From contig JADKCI010000001.1 of NCBI GenBank assembly GCA_016714645.1, forward strand, positions 806,001-870,000: 64,000 nt of DNA, read 5' to 3'. The stretch is from Chromatiaceae bacterium (GTDB lineage Bacteria > Pseudomonadota > Gammaproteobacteria > Chromatiales > Chromatiaceae). Under the pieces are notes generated by a model. It did not search any database, was not told the DNA's origin, and saw nothing but the letters and a program-made list of their open reading frames with translations. Each line of letters opens with the position of its first letter. Positions within the stretch are counted from its first letter, which is position 1. Positions 53,650 through 63,436 of the stretch are shown one piece after another. Position numbers and translations under genes: made by a program.

Positions 53650-56600
53650 ATGCATAAATATGTCTGTCCACCTGGGGAAACCAGGAACCGCCACCCTAAG
53701 TCCTCACTATTTAAACAAATTATTCTAGCGTCCCTGTTGGGGATGGGCCTGGGCATTGGCGTGAGTGTCGCCAGCACCGGCCCGGATCAGCCGATTCTCA
53801 CCAAGTCCGGCCAACGGGCAGCCATCCAGGCCGCCGGCGCCGCCGTCCGCCAAGGCAGCCTGGCCGCGCAAGCCCCAGCCTTGTCCTCCGCCATGACCGC
53901 CGGCGCCATGCCCGCGACGGCCCCAACTTCCCCGATTGACCAGACCAAGGTCCCCCACTACTTTGGGCCCTTCCCGAACTGGGCGAACAGCCCCCTGACC
54001 CTGCCTTCCGTTGAAGTATTGATCACCGGCGCGGGCGCCGGGGCCACCGCCATGGCCACCGTGGGCGCGCGGGGCGAGGTCATTGGCCTTGCCATCACGA
54101 ATCCCGGCGAAGGCTATTGTACGGGTACTGATCTTAGCGTCTGTGGAGCGACCGTAGCGATCAACGGTGCCGGTAGCGGTGCCACGGCGACCGCCACCGT
54201 CACACGTACCGAAGCCGTTCTTGGCATTGATGTCACCGCCGCGGGCCAGGGTTATACCGCGCCGTTAGTCAATATCACTGGCGGCGGCCCCGGTGGTGCC
54301 GATCCCGTCACGCCGGCGACGGCCACCGCTTATGGTGGTGTCTATTCGATCCCGGTTACCAGTGGCGGAAGTGGCTACACCTTCCCCTCGGTGTACGTTG
54401 ATTTCCCCGATGGCGCCGACGGGGTCGCGGCCCAAGCTCACCCCATCTGTGATAACGATGCGAACGCCGCCTGCGGTACCGCGGGGCCTGGAACGATTAC
54501 CTCGATCGTAGTCGATCAGGTGGGATCCGGGTATTCCTTCCCGCCCAATATCAATATCATGGACGGTACCCTCTTCGACCCGATTCGCAACGATCCCGGC
54601 ACCGGCGCGGCCGCCACCTCCACCCTCCTCATTCAGACCCTCGCCATGGATACCTTTGGCGCCGGTTATCGGACGGACCCGACCGTCACCATCACCGATT
54701 CGGCGGGCGGCACCGGCACGGGCGCCACCGCCACGGCCCGCATCGACAAGGGTGGCGTGACCGGTATCGCCCTGGTTACCCCCGGCTCCGGCTATATCAC
54801 CGCCGGTGGCATCAAGAAGTTCCAGGACACCTTGCCGAAACTCTGCAATCCCGCCGTTGCAGGTGACTGCGCCGCGGCCGCCAACAATCTCGGGCAGTTC
54901 CTCCCCCTGGGGGTGCCCGACACCACGACCTTCGGGCCAACCACCTCCCTCAATGGCCACTCGATCCCCGCCTCGGATTACTATGTCGTCGCCCTGGTGG
55001 AATACCGTAAGCGGTTGAGTTCCTCCCTGCCCGCCACCGGCACCCTGATCCGTGGCTATGTCCAGCTCAAGACCGACGCCCAAACCGGCGCTGGCGTACC
55101 CCTCGTGGGTCCGGATGGTCCCATCCTGATGCCAAACGGTAGCCAAGCCGTCGGCGTCACCGAGCCCCAATGGCTCGGGCCGGTGATTGCCGCGACCAAG
55201 GATAAGCCGGTGCGCATCACCTTTTATAACCTCTTGCCCAAAGGCAGTGGGGGCGACCTTTTCTTACCCGTTGACTCCACCCTCTATGGCGCCGGCATCA
55301 TCGACGCCTGGGAACCCGAGAACGATGGCACCGTCCTGGACGAGGTGCGCAACCCCTACTGCACCCAGGAACCCAAGGACGACGCCATCTGCTTTAAGGA
55401 CAACCGCGCCACCTTGCACCTGCACGGCGGTCTGAGCCCCTGGATCAGTGACGGCACCCCGGATCAATGGATCACCCCCGCCGCCGAGCCCACCACCTAC
55501 CCCGAAGGGGCTAGCGTTGCCGATGTGCCGGACATGGCGCCTCCCCCCGCCGGCGTCCCCAATTGCTCGGGTGACCGGGATGGTTGCATGAACTTCTACT
55601 ACACCAACCAGCAGTCCGCCCGGTTTATGTTCTACCATGACCATGCCTGGGGCATCACCCGCCTCAACGTCTATGCGGGCGAGGCCGCCGGCTACCTGAT
55701 CTCCGACCCCGTCGAGCAGGCCCTGGTCAGCAACGGCACTATTCCCGCCGACCAGATCCCCCTTGTCATCCAGGACCGCACCTTTGTCCCCCAACCCATC
55801 CAGCTCTCCGAGCAGGACCCAACCTGGGACTACACCCGTTGGGGTAGCTATGGCGACTTCTGGTATCACCACGTCTATATGACCGCCCAGAATCCCGGCG
55901 ACGCCGGTGGCATGAGCGGCTTTGGCCGGTGGATGTATGGGCCCTGGTTCTGGCCGCCCGCCGATCCCCCTTACGGACCCATCGCCAATCCCTACTTCAA
56001 CAAGGACCCCGCCACCAACTTTACGACGGACCTGGCGGTTCCTTGCAACATTGAAGACCCCAGCACCTGGCAATACCAGGTCGATCCCTTCTGCGAGCCG
56101 GTCTTGATCCCGGGTACGCCGAACATCGCCGCCGGCATGGAGCAGTTCAACGATACCCCCATCGTCAACGGCACCCTCTACCCCACCGTTACGCTGGAGC
56201 CGAAGTCCTATCGCCTGCGCATCCTCAACGCGGCCAATGACCGTTTCTGGAACCTGCAGTGGTACATAGCCGACCCCACGACCGCCAGCACTGACATCAA
56301 TGGCGTGGGAGCGCCCATTGGCGGCACCGAGGTGGCCCTCAACCCCATCGAACTGGCCGCCGCCCAGCTCGACCCCGTGGTCTTCCCGACGCCCGTCCAA
56401 GGCGCCGCCACGGCGGGTCCCGACTGGATCGCCATCGGTAACGAGGGTGGTTTCCTGCCGGCCCCAGCGGTCGTGGACGGTCAGCAGTTCACCACCTGGA
56501 TCACGGACCCCACGCGCTTTGATGTGGGTCTCGTGGATCTTCACTCCCTGCTGGTTGCCCCGGCCGAGCGCGCCGACGTGATCGTGGACTTCTCGGCTTT

Positions 56601-59571
56601 CGCGGGCAAGACCCTGATCCTTTACAACGACGCCCCCGCCGCCTTCCCGGCCCGTGTTCCCAGCTATGACTATTACACCGGCGCCCCGGACCTCGCCCCG
56701 GTCGGTGTACCGCCCATCCTGCCGGGTTACGGACCCAACACCCGCACCATCATGCAGGTCAAGGTCGCAGGTACTCCCCAACCTGCCTTTGACCTGAATA
56801 AGTTGAAGAAGGCCTTCGCCCATAAGGCGGATGGCAGCGGTGCCTTCGAGTCGGCCCAGCACCCGATCATCGTCGGGCAAAGTGCTTATAACTCGGCCTA
56901 CGGCACCAAATTCTACGCCTCCGGCGACTGCAACGGTCCTGGCAACACCAGCGTCGTGTGTGACGGAATACTGCGAATCGACGAACAAGGCGGGACCAAG
57001 TTCGGGTTCAACGCGCTTACCAGCACGGTGAATCCGACGACGGGCAGGCCCACGTCTAAGCTGGAGGTCATGATCGAGCCCAAGGGCATCCACGACGAGA
57101 TGAACTCGGCGGCCTTTGATGAGTTTGGTCGCATGTCCGCCAACATGGGTCTGGAGATCGTCCCGGCTACCCCGGCCCTGCAGAACATCGTCCTCTACCC
57201 CTACGTCAACCCGCAGACCGAGCTCATCAACGGCACTAACCTGCCCTCCGTCATGGACGTTACGCCCATCTCGGTGGCCAGCGACGGTACCCAGATCTGG
57301 AAGATCACCCACAACGGTGTGGATACCCACCCCCTGCACTTCCACCTTTACGATGTGCAGTTGCTCAACCGGGTCGCCTGGGACAACATCATTACCCCCA
57401 ACGATCCCACCGAGATGGGCTGGAAGGAAACCGTGCGGGTCAGCCCGCTTCAGGACACCATCGTCGCCCTGCGGCCGGTGCTCCCGGAGTTGCCCTTCGA
57501 GTTGCCTAACAGCATCCGCCTGCTCAACCCCATGACCCCGCCCGGCAGCCCCTATGGCTTCAACAGCATAGACGCCCAAGGCAATCCGACAGCGCTGCTT
57601 ACCAATAAGCTCGTCAACTTCGGTTGGGAATACGTCTGGCACTGCCACATCCTGAGCCATGAAGAGATGGATATGATGCGGCCCCAGTCCGCCGTCATCC
57701 CGCCGATTGCCCCGTCCAATTTGGTATCTGCCCTCGTCAACAATAACAGGCGGGTGCGAGTGACCTGGCGAGACAACTCCATCACCGAGACGTCCTTTAC
57801 GTTGCAGCGCTCGGCGAATGGCACCACCTGGAGCAACGTCGGCACGTCGCAATCACCCCTTGATCAACCCAACACCAAGGGGGGGACACGTTCGATCACC
57901 GACACCAACACCTACAATGCTTCGGTACCCGTACAGTACCGGGTCGTAGCCAATAACTTGGTAGGCGCAGGTGGGCAGTTCATGAGCATGACCGCTCAGT
58001 CGGTGTCAGAAACGATCAGCGTGGGCGGAACAATTCCAAACGCGCCGACGAATCTGGTAACGACCCCGACCCAAACCCAGCCGCCCAAGGTCACGCTGTC
58101 ATTCACGGATAACGCCACCAATGAGACTGGCTTCGTCGTCGAAAGGTCTTCTGACAATGGCGTAACCTTCACCCAGCTCACCAACCTGGCCGCCAATATT
58201 GTCACCTACATTGATACCACGGTGAAGAGAGGTGTCACCTACATCTACCGGGTAGCGGCGGAGAATGTGGCAGGGAAGTCGGCTTATGCGACTTCGGCAC
58301 CTCCGGTAACCATCATGACGTTCCCGATGGCACCGGCGAACGTCTTAGCCTATCGGACCAGTGCGACGGCCATGACTATCATGTGGACCGATGCGTCGAA
58401 CAACGAGACGAGCTTCCAGCGACAAATCTCCAATAACGGCGGGAGTAGCTGGATCACGTTCGGGGGAAGCGTAGCGCGGGATGCTGCCCAGTCAGCGGCA
58501 ACGGGAGAGGTGCTGACGGGGGCCACGGGCATCAACGGCACCACTAACTCCCTGTTCCGAGTATTGGCGACCAATGCCGTAGGCTCAACATCCTCGGCAA
58601 CCATTAGAATGGACAATGCGGTCGCCCCGGCGGCACCCGGGAATGTGGCGGCCAGTTGCACCCAGGTCGGTACGACAGCCAATGCAAGCTGCACGGTGAG
58701 CTGGACTGATATGTCCAATAACAATACTGGATTCATGGTACAGCGGGCTAGTGACGCCGGATTCACCATGGACGTGGCGAATCTCACGCCGGCCCCAGGG
58801 GCGAACAGTGTCACGGGGACCTTTGGGAGTCTGCCGCGCTTCACGGCATGGTATTTCCGGGTGCAGGCTGTGAACAATTCTGCGACACCGACCTCTGCCT
58901 GGGTAAATGCGACACCCTTCCCGGTGCCCGGGGCGGACCCTTCGTTATTGCCTGCTGCCCCCACCAATGTATCCGCATATCGAACCAGTGCGACGGCCAT
59001 GACTATCATGTGGACCGATGCGTCGAACAACGAGACGAGCTTCCAGCGACAAATCTCCAATAACGGCGGCAGTAGCTGGATCACCTTCGGTGGCACAGTG
59101 GCGCGGGATGCTGCCCAGTCAGCGGCAACGGGAGAGGTGCTGACGGGGGCCACGGGCATCAACGCCACGACCAATGCCCTCTTCCGAGTATTGGCGATCA
59201 ATGCCGAGGGTTCCAGGGCTTCGGCGACCGTGAGCATGAACAACACGGTAGCACCTGCGGCGCCTAGCAACGTGGCAGTAAACTGCATCAGGATCGGTAC
59301 AACTGAGACGGCGAACTGTACCTTGACATGGACCGATGAATCCAATAGCAACACTGGATTCACAGTGCAGCGGGCAAGCGACGCAGGATTCACCACGGAC
59401 GTTGCCAATCTTTCGCCGACCCCAGGGGCTAACAGTGTCACGGGGACATTTAGTAGCCTCTCGCGTAACACGGGCTGGTATTTCCAGATCCGGGCGTTTA
59501 ATGACTCGGCTACACCTAATTCGGCATGGGTTGTCGCGAGTCCGTCGCCAGTTCCTACGCCGATCAATTAG
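53650..59571 (+). CDS. giant secreted multicopper oxidase with fibronectin-III domains
   Basis: 1973 residues. A signal peptide (KQIILASLLGMGLGIGVSVA) is followed by Gly-rich beta repeats (about 115-390; units like GSGYTFPSVYVDF and GATATATV). The multicopper oxidase follows, with its four Cu-binding motifs: HLHGG (His590/592), FYHDHAW (His663/665), HPLHFHLYD (His1227, 1230, 1232) and WHCHILSHEEMDM (His1331, Cys1332, His1333, His1337, axial Met1342). All T1-T3 ligands are present. Six FN3-like domains fill 1358-1973. Such very large oxidases include putative Mn(II) oxidases of the MofA type; that function is inferred only. The ribosome site is weak. It lies in a copper-rich region. Confidence 0.88.
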   Translation: MHKYVCPPGETRNRHPKSSLFKQIILASLLGMGLGIGVSVASTGPDQPILTKSGQRAAIQAAGAAVRQGSLAAQAPALSSAMTAGAMPATAPTSPIDQTKVPHYFGPFPNWANSPLTLPSVEVLITGAGAGATAMATVGARGEVIGLAITNPGEGYCTGTDLSVCGATVAINGAGSGATATATVTRTEAVLGIDVTAAGQGYTAPLVNITGGGPGGADPVTPATATAYGGVYSIPVTSGGSGYTFPSVYVDFPDGADGVAAQAHPICDNDANAACGTAGPGTITSIVVDQVGSGYSFPPNINIMDGTLFDPIRNDPGTGAAATSTLLIQTLAMDTFGAGYRTDPTVTITDSAGGTGTGATATARIDKGGVTGIALVTPGSGYITAGGIKKFQDTLPKLCNPAVAGDCAAAANNLGQFLPLGVPDTTTFGPTTSLNGHSIPASDYYVVALVEYRKRLSSSLPATGTLIRGYVQLKTDAQTGAGVPLVGPDGPILMPNGSQAVGVTEPQWLGPVIAATKDKPVRITFYNLLPKGSGGDLFLPVDSTLYGAGIIDAWEPENDGTVLDEVRNPYCTQEPKDDAICFKDNRATLHLHGGLSPWISDGTPDQWITPAAEPTTYPEGASVADVPDMAPPPAGVPNCSGDRDGCMNFYYTNQQSARFMFYHDHAWGITRLNVYAGEAAGYLISDPVEQALVSNGTIPADQIPLVIQDRTFVPQPIQLSEQDPTWDYTRWGSYGDFWYHHVYMTAQNPGDAGGMSGFGRWMYGPWFWPPADPPYGPIANPYFNKDPATNFTTDLAVPCNIEDPSTWQYQVDPFCEPVLIPGTPNIAAGMEQFNDTPIVNGTLYPTVTLEPKSYRLRILNAANDRFWNLQWYIADPTTASTDINGVGAPIGGTEVALNPIELAAAQLDPVVFPTPVQGAATAGPDWIAIGNEGGFLPAPAVVDGQQFTTWITDPTRFDVGLVDLHSLLVAPAERADVIVDFSAFAGKTLILYNDAPAAFPARVPSYDYYTGAPDLAPVGVPPILPGYGPNTRTIMQVKVAGTPQPAFDLNKLKKAFAHKADGSGAFESAQHPIIVGQSAYNSAYGTKFYASGDCNGPGNTSVVCDGILRIDEQGGTKFGFNALTSTVNPTTGRPTSKLEVMIEPKGIHDEMNSAAFDEFGRMSANMGLEIVPATPALQNIVLYPYVNPQTELINGTNLPSVMDVTPISVASDGTQIWKITHNGVDTHPLHFHLYDVQLLNRVAWDNIITPNDPTEMGWKETVRVSPLQDTIVALRPVLPELPFELPNSIRLLNPMTPPGSPYGFNSIDAQGNPTALLTNKLVNFGWEYVWHCHILSHEEMDMMRPQSAVIPPIAPSNLVSALVNNNRRVRVTWRDNSITETSFTLQRSANGTTWSNVGTSQSPLDQPNTKGGTRSITDTNTYNASVPVQYRVVANNLVGAGGQFMSMTAQSVSETISVGGTIPNAPTNLVTTPTQTQPPKVTLSFTDNATNETGFVVERSSDNGVTFTQLTNLAANIVTYIDTTVKRGVTYIYRVAAENVAGKSAYATSAPPVTIMTFPMAPANVLAYRTSATAMTIMWTDASNNETSFQRQISNNGGSSWITFGGSVARDAAQSAATGEVLTGATGINGTTNSLFRVLATNAVGSTSSATIRMDNAVAPAAPGNVAASCTQVGTTANASCTVSWTDMSNNNTGFMVQRASDAGFTMDVANLTPAPGANSVTGTFGSLPRFTAWYFRVQAVNNSATPTSAWVNATPFPVPGADPSLLPAAPTNVSAYRTSATAMTIMWTDASNNETSFQRQISNNGGSSWITFGGTVARDAAQSAATGEVLTGATGINATTNALFRVLAINAEGSRASATVSMNNTVAPAAPSNVAVNCIRIGTTETANCTLTWTDESNSNTGFTVQRASDAGFTTDVANLSPTPGANSVTGTFSSLSRNTGWYFQIRAFNDSATPNSAWVVASPSPVPTPIN

Positions 59572-59587
59572 GGAGGTAGATGAGTAA

Positions 59588-59612
59588 TGGGTTGCGGCTT
59601 TACCGCAACCCA
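59588..59612 (+). terminator. hairpin just after the multicopper oxidase stop
   Basis: A 10-bp perfect stem (59588-59597 with 59603-59612) 16 bp after the stop. It has no T run, so it is more likely a 3' mRNA protector. Confidence 0.55.
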
Positions 59613-59731
59613 GCAAGATATTTCATCCGGCAATGTAGGTTTGTTGGCGCGGAGTTCAGAGAGATCGGGGATCTTGGTATCTTCATTGAGTCCAGATCAA
59701 GAAAACCTACCATATCCTACTAGTTCATTGC

Positions 59732-59758
59732 CCCGTCCTTATAGGACGGGTTTTTTTT
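59732..59758 (+). terminator. intrinsic terminator downstream of multicopper oxidase
   Basis: CCCGTCCT-TAT-AGGACGGG (59732-59750) followed by eight T. A strong terminator 160 bp after the oxidase gene. Confidence 0.92.
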
Positions 59759-59958
59759 GGAGTGGGGAGTTGCCTTTGTCGATGATGTGAATCCCTTTAC
59801 CTAGAATAGAATAAGGGGCTTGACAATTGATTTTCTAGTGTGCAATCATATCAATTAATGCAGCTAAAATAATAACTCCCGAGAGATTAACTTATTTTTT
59901 GATTATCGTGGTTTAATGGATGGGGTCCACCTCAAAAAGCGAATATCCAGGATCGCAC
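59759..59958. other. AT-rich spacer before IS element
   Basis: AT-rich DNA unlike its GC-rich surroundings. A perfect TTGACA occurs at 59820, but no good -10 stands 16-18 bp later. No coding frame of note. Confidence 0.4.
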
Positions 59959-60087
59959 ATGAAATCCAAGAATCAGTCTCTTGACGGCATCGTTAACAAT
60001 GCCCTCCGCATAATGCATGAGCGGACATTGCTAGCTGTCCCGCCCCGGATGATTATATCCCCCGGAAGAGTTACCCTCTCTTCCTAG
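59959..60087 (+). pseudogene. short ORF interrupted by the IS element
   Basis: A 42-codon frame beginning MKSKNQSLDGIVNNALRIMH runs into the left end of the IS and stops inside it. If the IS and one GCTAGC copy are removed, the frame continues across the junction (RTLLAKHGKPCATILM) to a stop at 61296, giving 59 residues. The family is unknown. It may be a real small gene disrupted by insertion, or chance. Confidence 0.35.
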
Positions 60088-61189
60088 CCCGGGAGGTGCT
60101 GGAGGAGCTCGCCGCCGGGGGAGACGCAGGGAGCCCTGAGGGCGAGCGCAGTCTCCCCCGGCGGCGGCACGCCGTCCCGGGGGTCGCCGAACCGTCACGA
60201 TGCCAGAGATCGCCCATGCAGCTTCGCCTTCACAAGAACGCCCGTACCACCCCCGCCATGCGCCGGGAGCTGCGCGCGTCGACGCTGCCGATCGCCGAGT
60301 TGGCGCGCCGCTCTGGGTTGAGCAAGCCGACCGTGCGCAAGTGGCGCCGCCGCGAGGACAGCGCCGACCGCTCCCATACCCCGCACCGCTTGCAGACGAC
60401 CCTGAGCGCCCCGCAGGAGGCGATCGTGGTGGCGCTGCGCCGAACGCTGCTGCTGCCCTTGGACGACCTCTTGGCGGTGACGCGCGAATTCGTCTGCGCG
60501 GGCGTTTCGCGCTCGGGACTCGACCGCTGCTTGCGCCGCCACGGAGTCTCCGACTTGAAGGTCCTGCTGCCGCGCGAGGAGACCGCCAAGGCCGCGCCCA
60601 AGCCGTTCAAGGACTACGCGCCCGGGTTCGTGCCTGTCGACGTGAAATATCTGCCGCAGATGCCCGACGAGGACAGCCGCCGCTACCTCTTCGCCGCCAT
60701 CGACCGCGCCACCCGCTGGGTCTACGTCGAGGTCCTCCCGGAGAAGTCCGCCGCCGGCGCCCAGGGTTTCCTCGAGCGTCTCCTCGCCGCCGCTCCCTTC
60801 AAGATCGCCAAGCTCCTCACCGACAACGGCAAGGAGTTTACCGTCCGCTTCTGCGCCGCCGGCGAACGCGGAGCCGACGGGCAGGCACCCGTTCGACAGG
60901 GTCTGTGCCGCGCACCGCATCGAGCACCGGCTCATCAAGCCCGCCCACCCGCAGACCAACGGCATGATCGAACGCTTCAACGGGCGCATCGGCGAGGTGC
61001 TCGCGACCCGCCGCTTCCGCTCCGGGGAGCATCTCGAAGACACCCTGATCCGCTATGTCGCCACCTACAACGCCCATATCCCGCAACGCGCCCTCGACCA
61101 TCTCAGCCTCGTCGAGGCACTACGGAAACGGCAGGAAAAGCGACCGGAGCTGTTCGTTTTCGAGATAAACAATCTCCCGGGGCTTGACA
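60036..61189 (+). mobile_element. IS481-like insertion sequence with GCTAGC target duplication
   Basis: 1154 bp. The ends are TGTCCCGCCCCGG at left and, read inward from the right, TGTCAAGCCCCGG; further matching GATT follows. It is flanked by direct repeats GCTAGC (60030-60035 and 61190-61195). IS481 is known to duplicate 6 bp at NCTAGN targets, which this fits. Inside are a long leader hairpin (60111-60125 with 60151-60165, perfect 15 bp) and a frameshifted DDE transposase gene. Confidence 0.9.
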
Positions 61190-61194
61190 GCTAG
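60216..61194 (+). pseudogene. IS481-family transposase, frameshifted
   Basis: The N-terminal helix-turn-helix (LPIAELARRSGLSKPTVRKW) and the DDE core are visible: first Asp in VPVDVKYLP, second in LTDNGKEF, Glu in MIERFNGRIGE. The first frame holds the first two. The expected continuation (GRHPFDRVCAAHRIEHRLIK, then PAHPQTNGMIERFNG) is in the next frame. The switch is at about 60868-60871, where one extra G would explain it. IS481 transposases are normally a single frame, so this copy is probably inactive unless the base is a sequencing error. The stop TAG (61192-61194) lies in the flanking target duplication. Confidence 0.82.
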
Positions 61195-61284
61195 CAAAAC
61201 ACGGCAAGCCTTGCGCGACGATCCTGATGATCCTCGCCAAAACCTACCCAAACACCAACTCTAACCCCAACCAAATATCCAAAA

Positions 61285-61316
61285 AAATTAAAACCTAAAA
61301 CCTGAAGCTTAAAATC
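61285..61316 (+). repeat. TAAAACC-type repeat before rfbF
   Basis: The spacer holds tandem-like ATTAAAACC-TAAAACC units and a GAAGCTTAAAA segment. A similar array lies at 63414-63440 between rfbH and rfbI. Confidence 0.6.
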
Positions 61317-61319
61317 CAC

Positions 61320-62099
61320 ATGAAATCCGTGATCCTAGCCGGCGGTCTCGGCACCCGTTTCGCCGAAGAGACCGACCTCAAACCAAAGCCCATGATCGAT
61401 ATCGGTGGCAAGCCGATTCTCTGGCATATCATGAAGATCTACTCCGCCCACGGCATCAACGACTTTATCGTCTGCTGCGGCTACAAGGGCTACATGATCA
61501 AGGAGTATTTCGCCAACTATTTCCTGCACATGTCCGATGTGACCTTCAACCTGCGCACCCACAGCATGGAAGTGCATGAGCAGCACGCCGAGCCCTGGCG
61601 CGTCACCCTCGTGGACACCGGCGAGCAGACCATGACCGGCGGTCGCCTCAAGCGCGTGCAGCCCTATCTCAACGGCGAAGACTTTTGCTTTACCTACGGC
61701 GACGGCGTCTGCGATGTCGATATCAGCGCCCTGATTGCTTTCCACAAAGGCCATGGCAGGCTCGCCACCCTGACGGCCACCCAACCCCCCGGCCGTTTCG
61801 GCTCGCTCAATCTGGAGCACGACAGCATTGCCAGCTTCCAGGAGAAGCCTCAAGGCGATGGCGCCTGGATCAACGGCGGCTTCTTCGTCCTCTCGCCGAA
61901 GGTTATCGACTACATCGACGACGACGCGACCATTTGGGAGCGCGAGCCCATGGAGCGTCTGGCCGATGAAGGCCAGTTCGCCGCCTTCCGCCACGACGGC
62001 TTCTGGCAGCCCATGGACACCCTGCGCGACAAGCTGCAACTCGAACACCTCTGGCGAAGCGGTAAGGCCCCCTGGAAGACCTGGAGCGACAGCGTATGA
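61320..62099 (+). CDS. rfbF: glucose-1-phosphate cytidylyltransferase
   Basis: 259 residues. It makes CDP-glucose from CTP and glucose-1-phosphate, the first step to 3,6-dideoxyhexoses of O-antigen. The nucleotide-binding start MKSVILAGGLGTRFAEET and the KPKPMIDIGGKPILWHIM segment are typical, and FTYGDGVCDVD holds the metal site. Length equals that of family members. Overlaps rfbH by 4 bp. The usual next gene rfbG (CDP-glucose 4,6-dehydratase) is not between them. Confidence 0.95.
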   Translation: MKSVILAGGLGTRFAEETDLKPKPMIDIGGKPILWHIMKIYSAHGINDFIVCCGYKGYMIKEYFANYFLHMSDVTFNLRTHSMEVHEQHAEPWRVTLVDTGEQTMTGGRLKRVQPYLNGEDFCFTYGDGVCDVDISALIAFHKGHGRLATLTATQPPGRFGSLNLEHDSIASFQEKPQGDGAWINGGFFVLSPKVIDYIDDDATIWEREPMERLADEGQFAAFRHDGFWQPMDTLRDKLQLEHLWRSGKAPWKTWSDSV

Positions 62100-63436
62100 C
62101 CGACCCGATGACCACCAAATCCGCCCTGCGTCAGGACGTCCTCGCCAAGGTCCGCGCCTTCCACGCGGCGGGCCAAGCCGAGCGCACCGCCTTTCGCCCC
62201 GGCCAAGACCCAGTCCACTATGCCGGCCGCGTCCACGACGCCGATGAGTTGATGACCCTCGTCGACTCCTCGCTCGACTTCTGGCTCACCGCCGGGCGTT
62301 TCACCGAAGAATTCGAGACCGGTCTCGCCGACTTCCTCGGCATCGAGACCCTTCTGACTGTTAATTCAGGCTCCTCGGCCAACCTAGTCGCCTTCTCGAC
62401 CCTGACCAGCCCCAAGCTGGGCGAGCGGCGCATCCGCCCCGGCGACGAAGTCATCACCGTCGCCGCCGGCTTTCCGACCACGGTCAATCCGATTATTCAA
62501 AACGGCGCCGTCCCGGTCTTCGTCGACGTCCAGCTCGGCACCTACACCCCGACCCTCGACGCCATCCAAGCCGCCATCGGCCCCAAAACCAAGGCCGTCA
62601 TGATGGCCCACACCATGGGCGTACCCTTCGAGCTGCGCGAGCTGCGCGACCTGTGCGATCGCCACCACCTCTGGCTGATCGAAGACAACTGCGACGCCCT
62701 CGGTAGCCGCTACGACGGCCAATACACCGGCACCTTTGGCCATCTCGCCACCCTGAGTTTCTACCCCGCCCACCACATCACCATGGGCGAAGGCGGGGCG
62801 GTCCTCACTAACTTCGACGAACTCGCCCGCATCGCCCGCAGCTTCCGCGACTGGGGCCGCGACTGCTACTGCTCCGGCGGCGAGAACAACACCTGCGGCA
62901 AGCGCTTCAGCCAACAATTCGGCACCTTGCCCCATGGCTACGACCACAAATACGTCTACAGTCACATCGGCTACAACCTCAAGATCACCGACATGCAGGC
63001 CGCCGTCGGCTGCGCCCAACTGCGCAAACTGCCCCGCTTCATCGACGACCGCCAACGCAACCATGCCCGCCTCGCCGCCGGTCTTGCGAGACACGCCGAC
63101 AAGCTCATCCTGCACACAGCACCACCCAAGGCCGATCCCTCCTGGTTCGGCTACGTGATCACCGTCCGTCCCGACTCGACCGTCACCCGCGCCGATCTCG
63201 TCGGCGCCCTGGAAGCCGCCCGCATCGAGACCCGCAACCTCTTCTGCGGCAACCTCCTGCGCCACCCGGCCTACCAAAACATCAGCCACCGCGTCGTCGG
63301 CACCCTCGACAACACGGACATCATCACCACCAACACCTTTTTCATTGGCGTCTATCCGGGCCTTAGCGACCCGATGATCGATCACATCTTGGCCGTCTTT
63401 GACGGAGTTTTACAAAGCTTAAAACCTAAAACTTAA
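62096..63436 (+). CDS. rfbH: CDP-4-keto-6-deoxyglucose 3-dehydrase (E1)
   Basis: 446 residues of the DegT/aminotransferase fold, but using PMP and a [2Fe-2S] cluster. Where aminotransferases have the PLP Lys, this protein has His in SFYPAHHITMGEGG (His226/227), the known signature of E1. The cluster ligands appear as RDCYCSGGENNTCGK (Cys257, Cys259, Cys266). It removes the C3 hydroxyl together with the reductase E3 (RfbI), whose gene follows. The last residues (LKPKT) are encoded by the TAAAACC repeat. Confidence 0.95.
   Translation: MTDPMTTKSALRQDVLAKVRAFHAAGQAERTAFRPGQDPVHYAGRVHDADELMTLVDSSLDFWLTAGRFTEEFETGLADFLGIETLLTVNSGSSANLVAFSTLTSPKLGERRIRPGDEVITVAAGFPTTVNPIIQNGAVPVFVDVQLGTYTPTLDAIQAAIGPKTKAVMMAHTMGVPFELRELRDLCDRHHLWLIEDNCDALGSRYDGQYTGTFGHLATLSFYPAHHITMGEGGAVLTNFDELARIARSFRDWGRDCYCSGGENNTCGKRFSQQFGTLPHGYDHKYVYSHIGYNLKITDMQAAVGCAQLRKLPRFIDDRQRNHARLAAGLARHADKLILHTAPPKADPSWFGYVITVRPDSTVTRADLVGALEAARIETRNLFCGNLLRHPAYQNISHRVVGTLDNTDIITTNTFFIGVYPGLSDPMIDHILAVFDGVLQSLKPKT

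Noticed and set aside
55264..57852. 862-codon minus-strand frame opposite the multicopper oxidase
   Set aside because: Shadow of a gene with intact copper motifs; no domain signals.
59820..59852. TTGACA as a promoter for a gene before the IS
   Set aside because: No acceptable -10 at 16-18 bp spacing and no convincing gene downstream.
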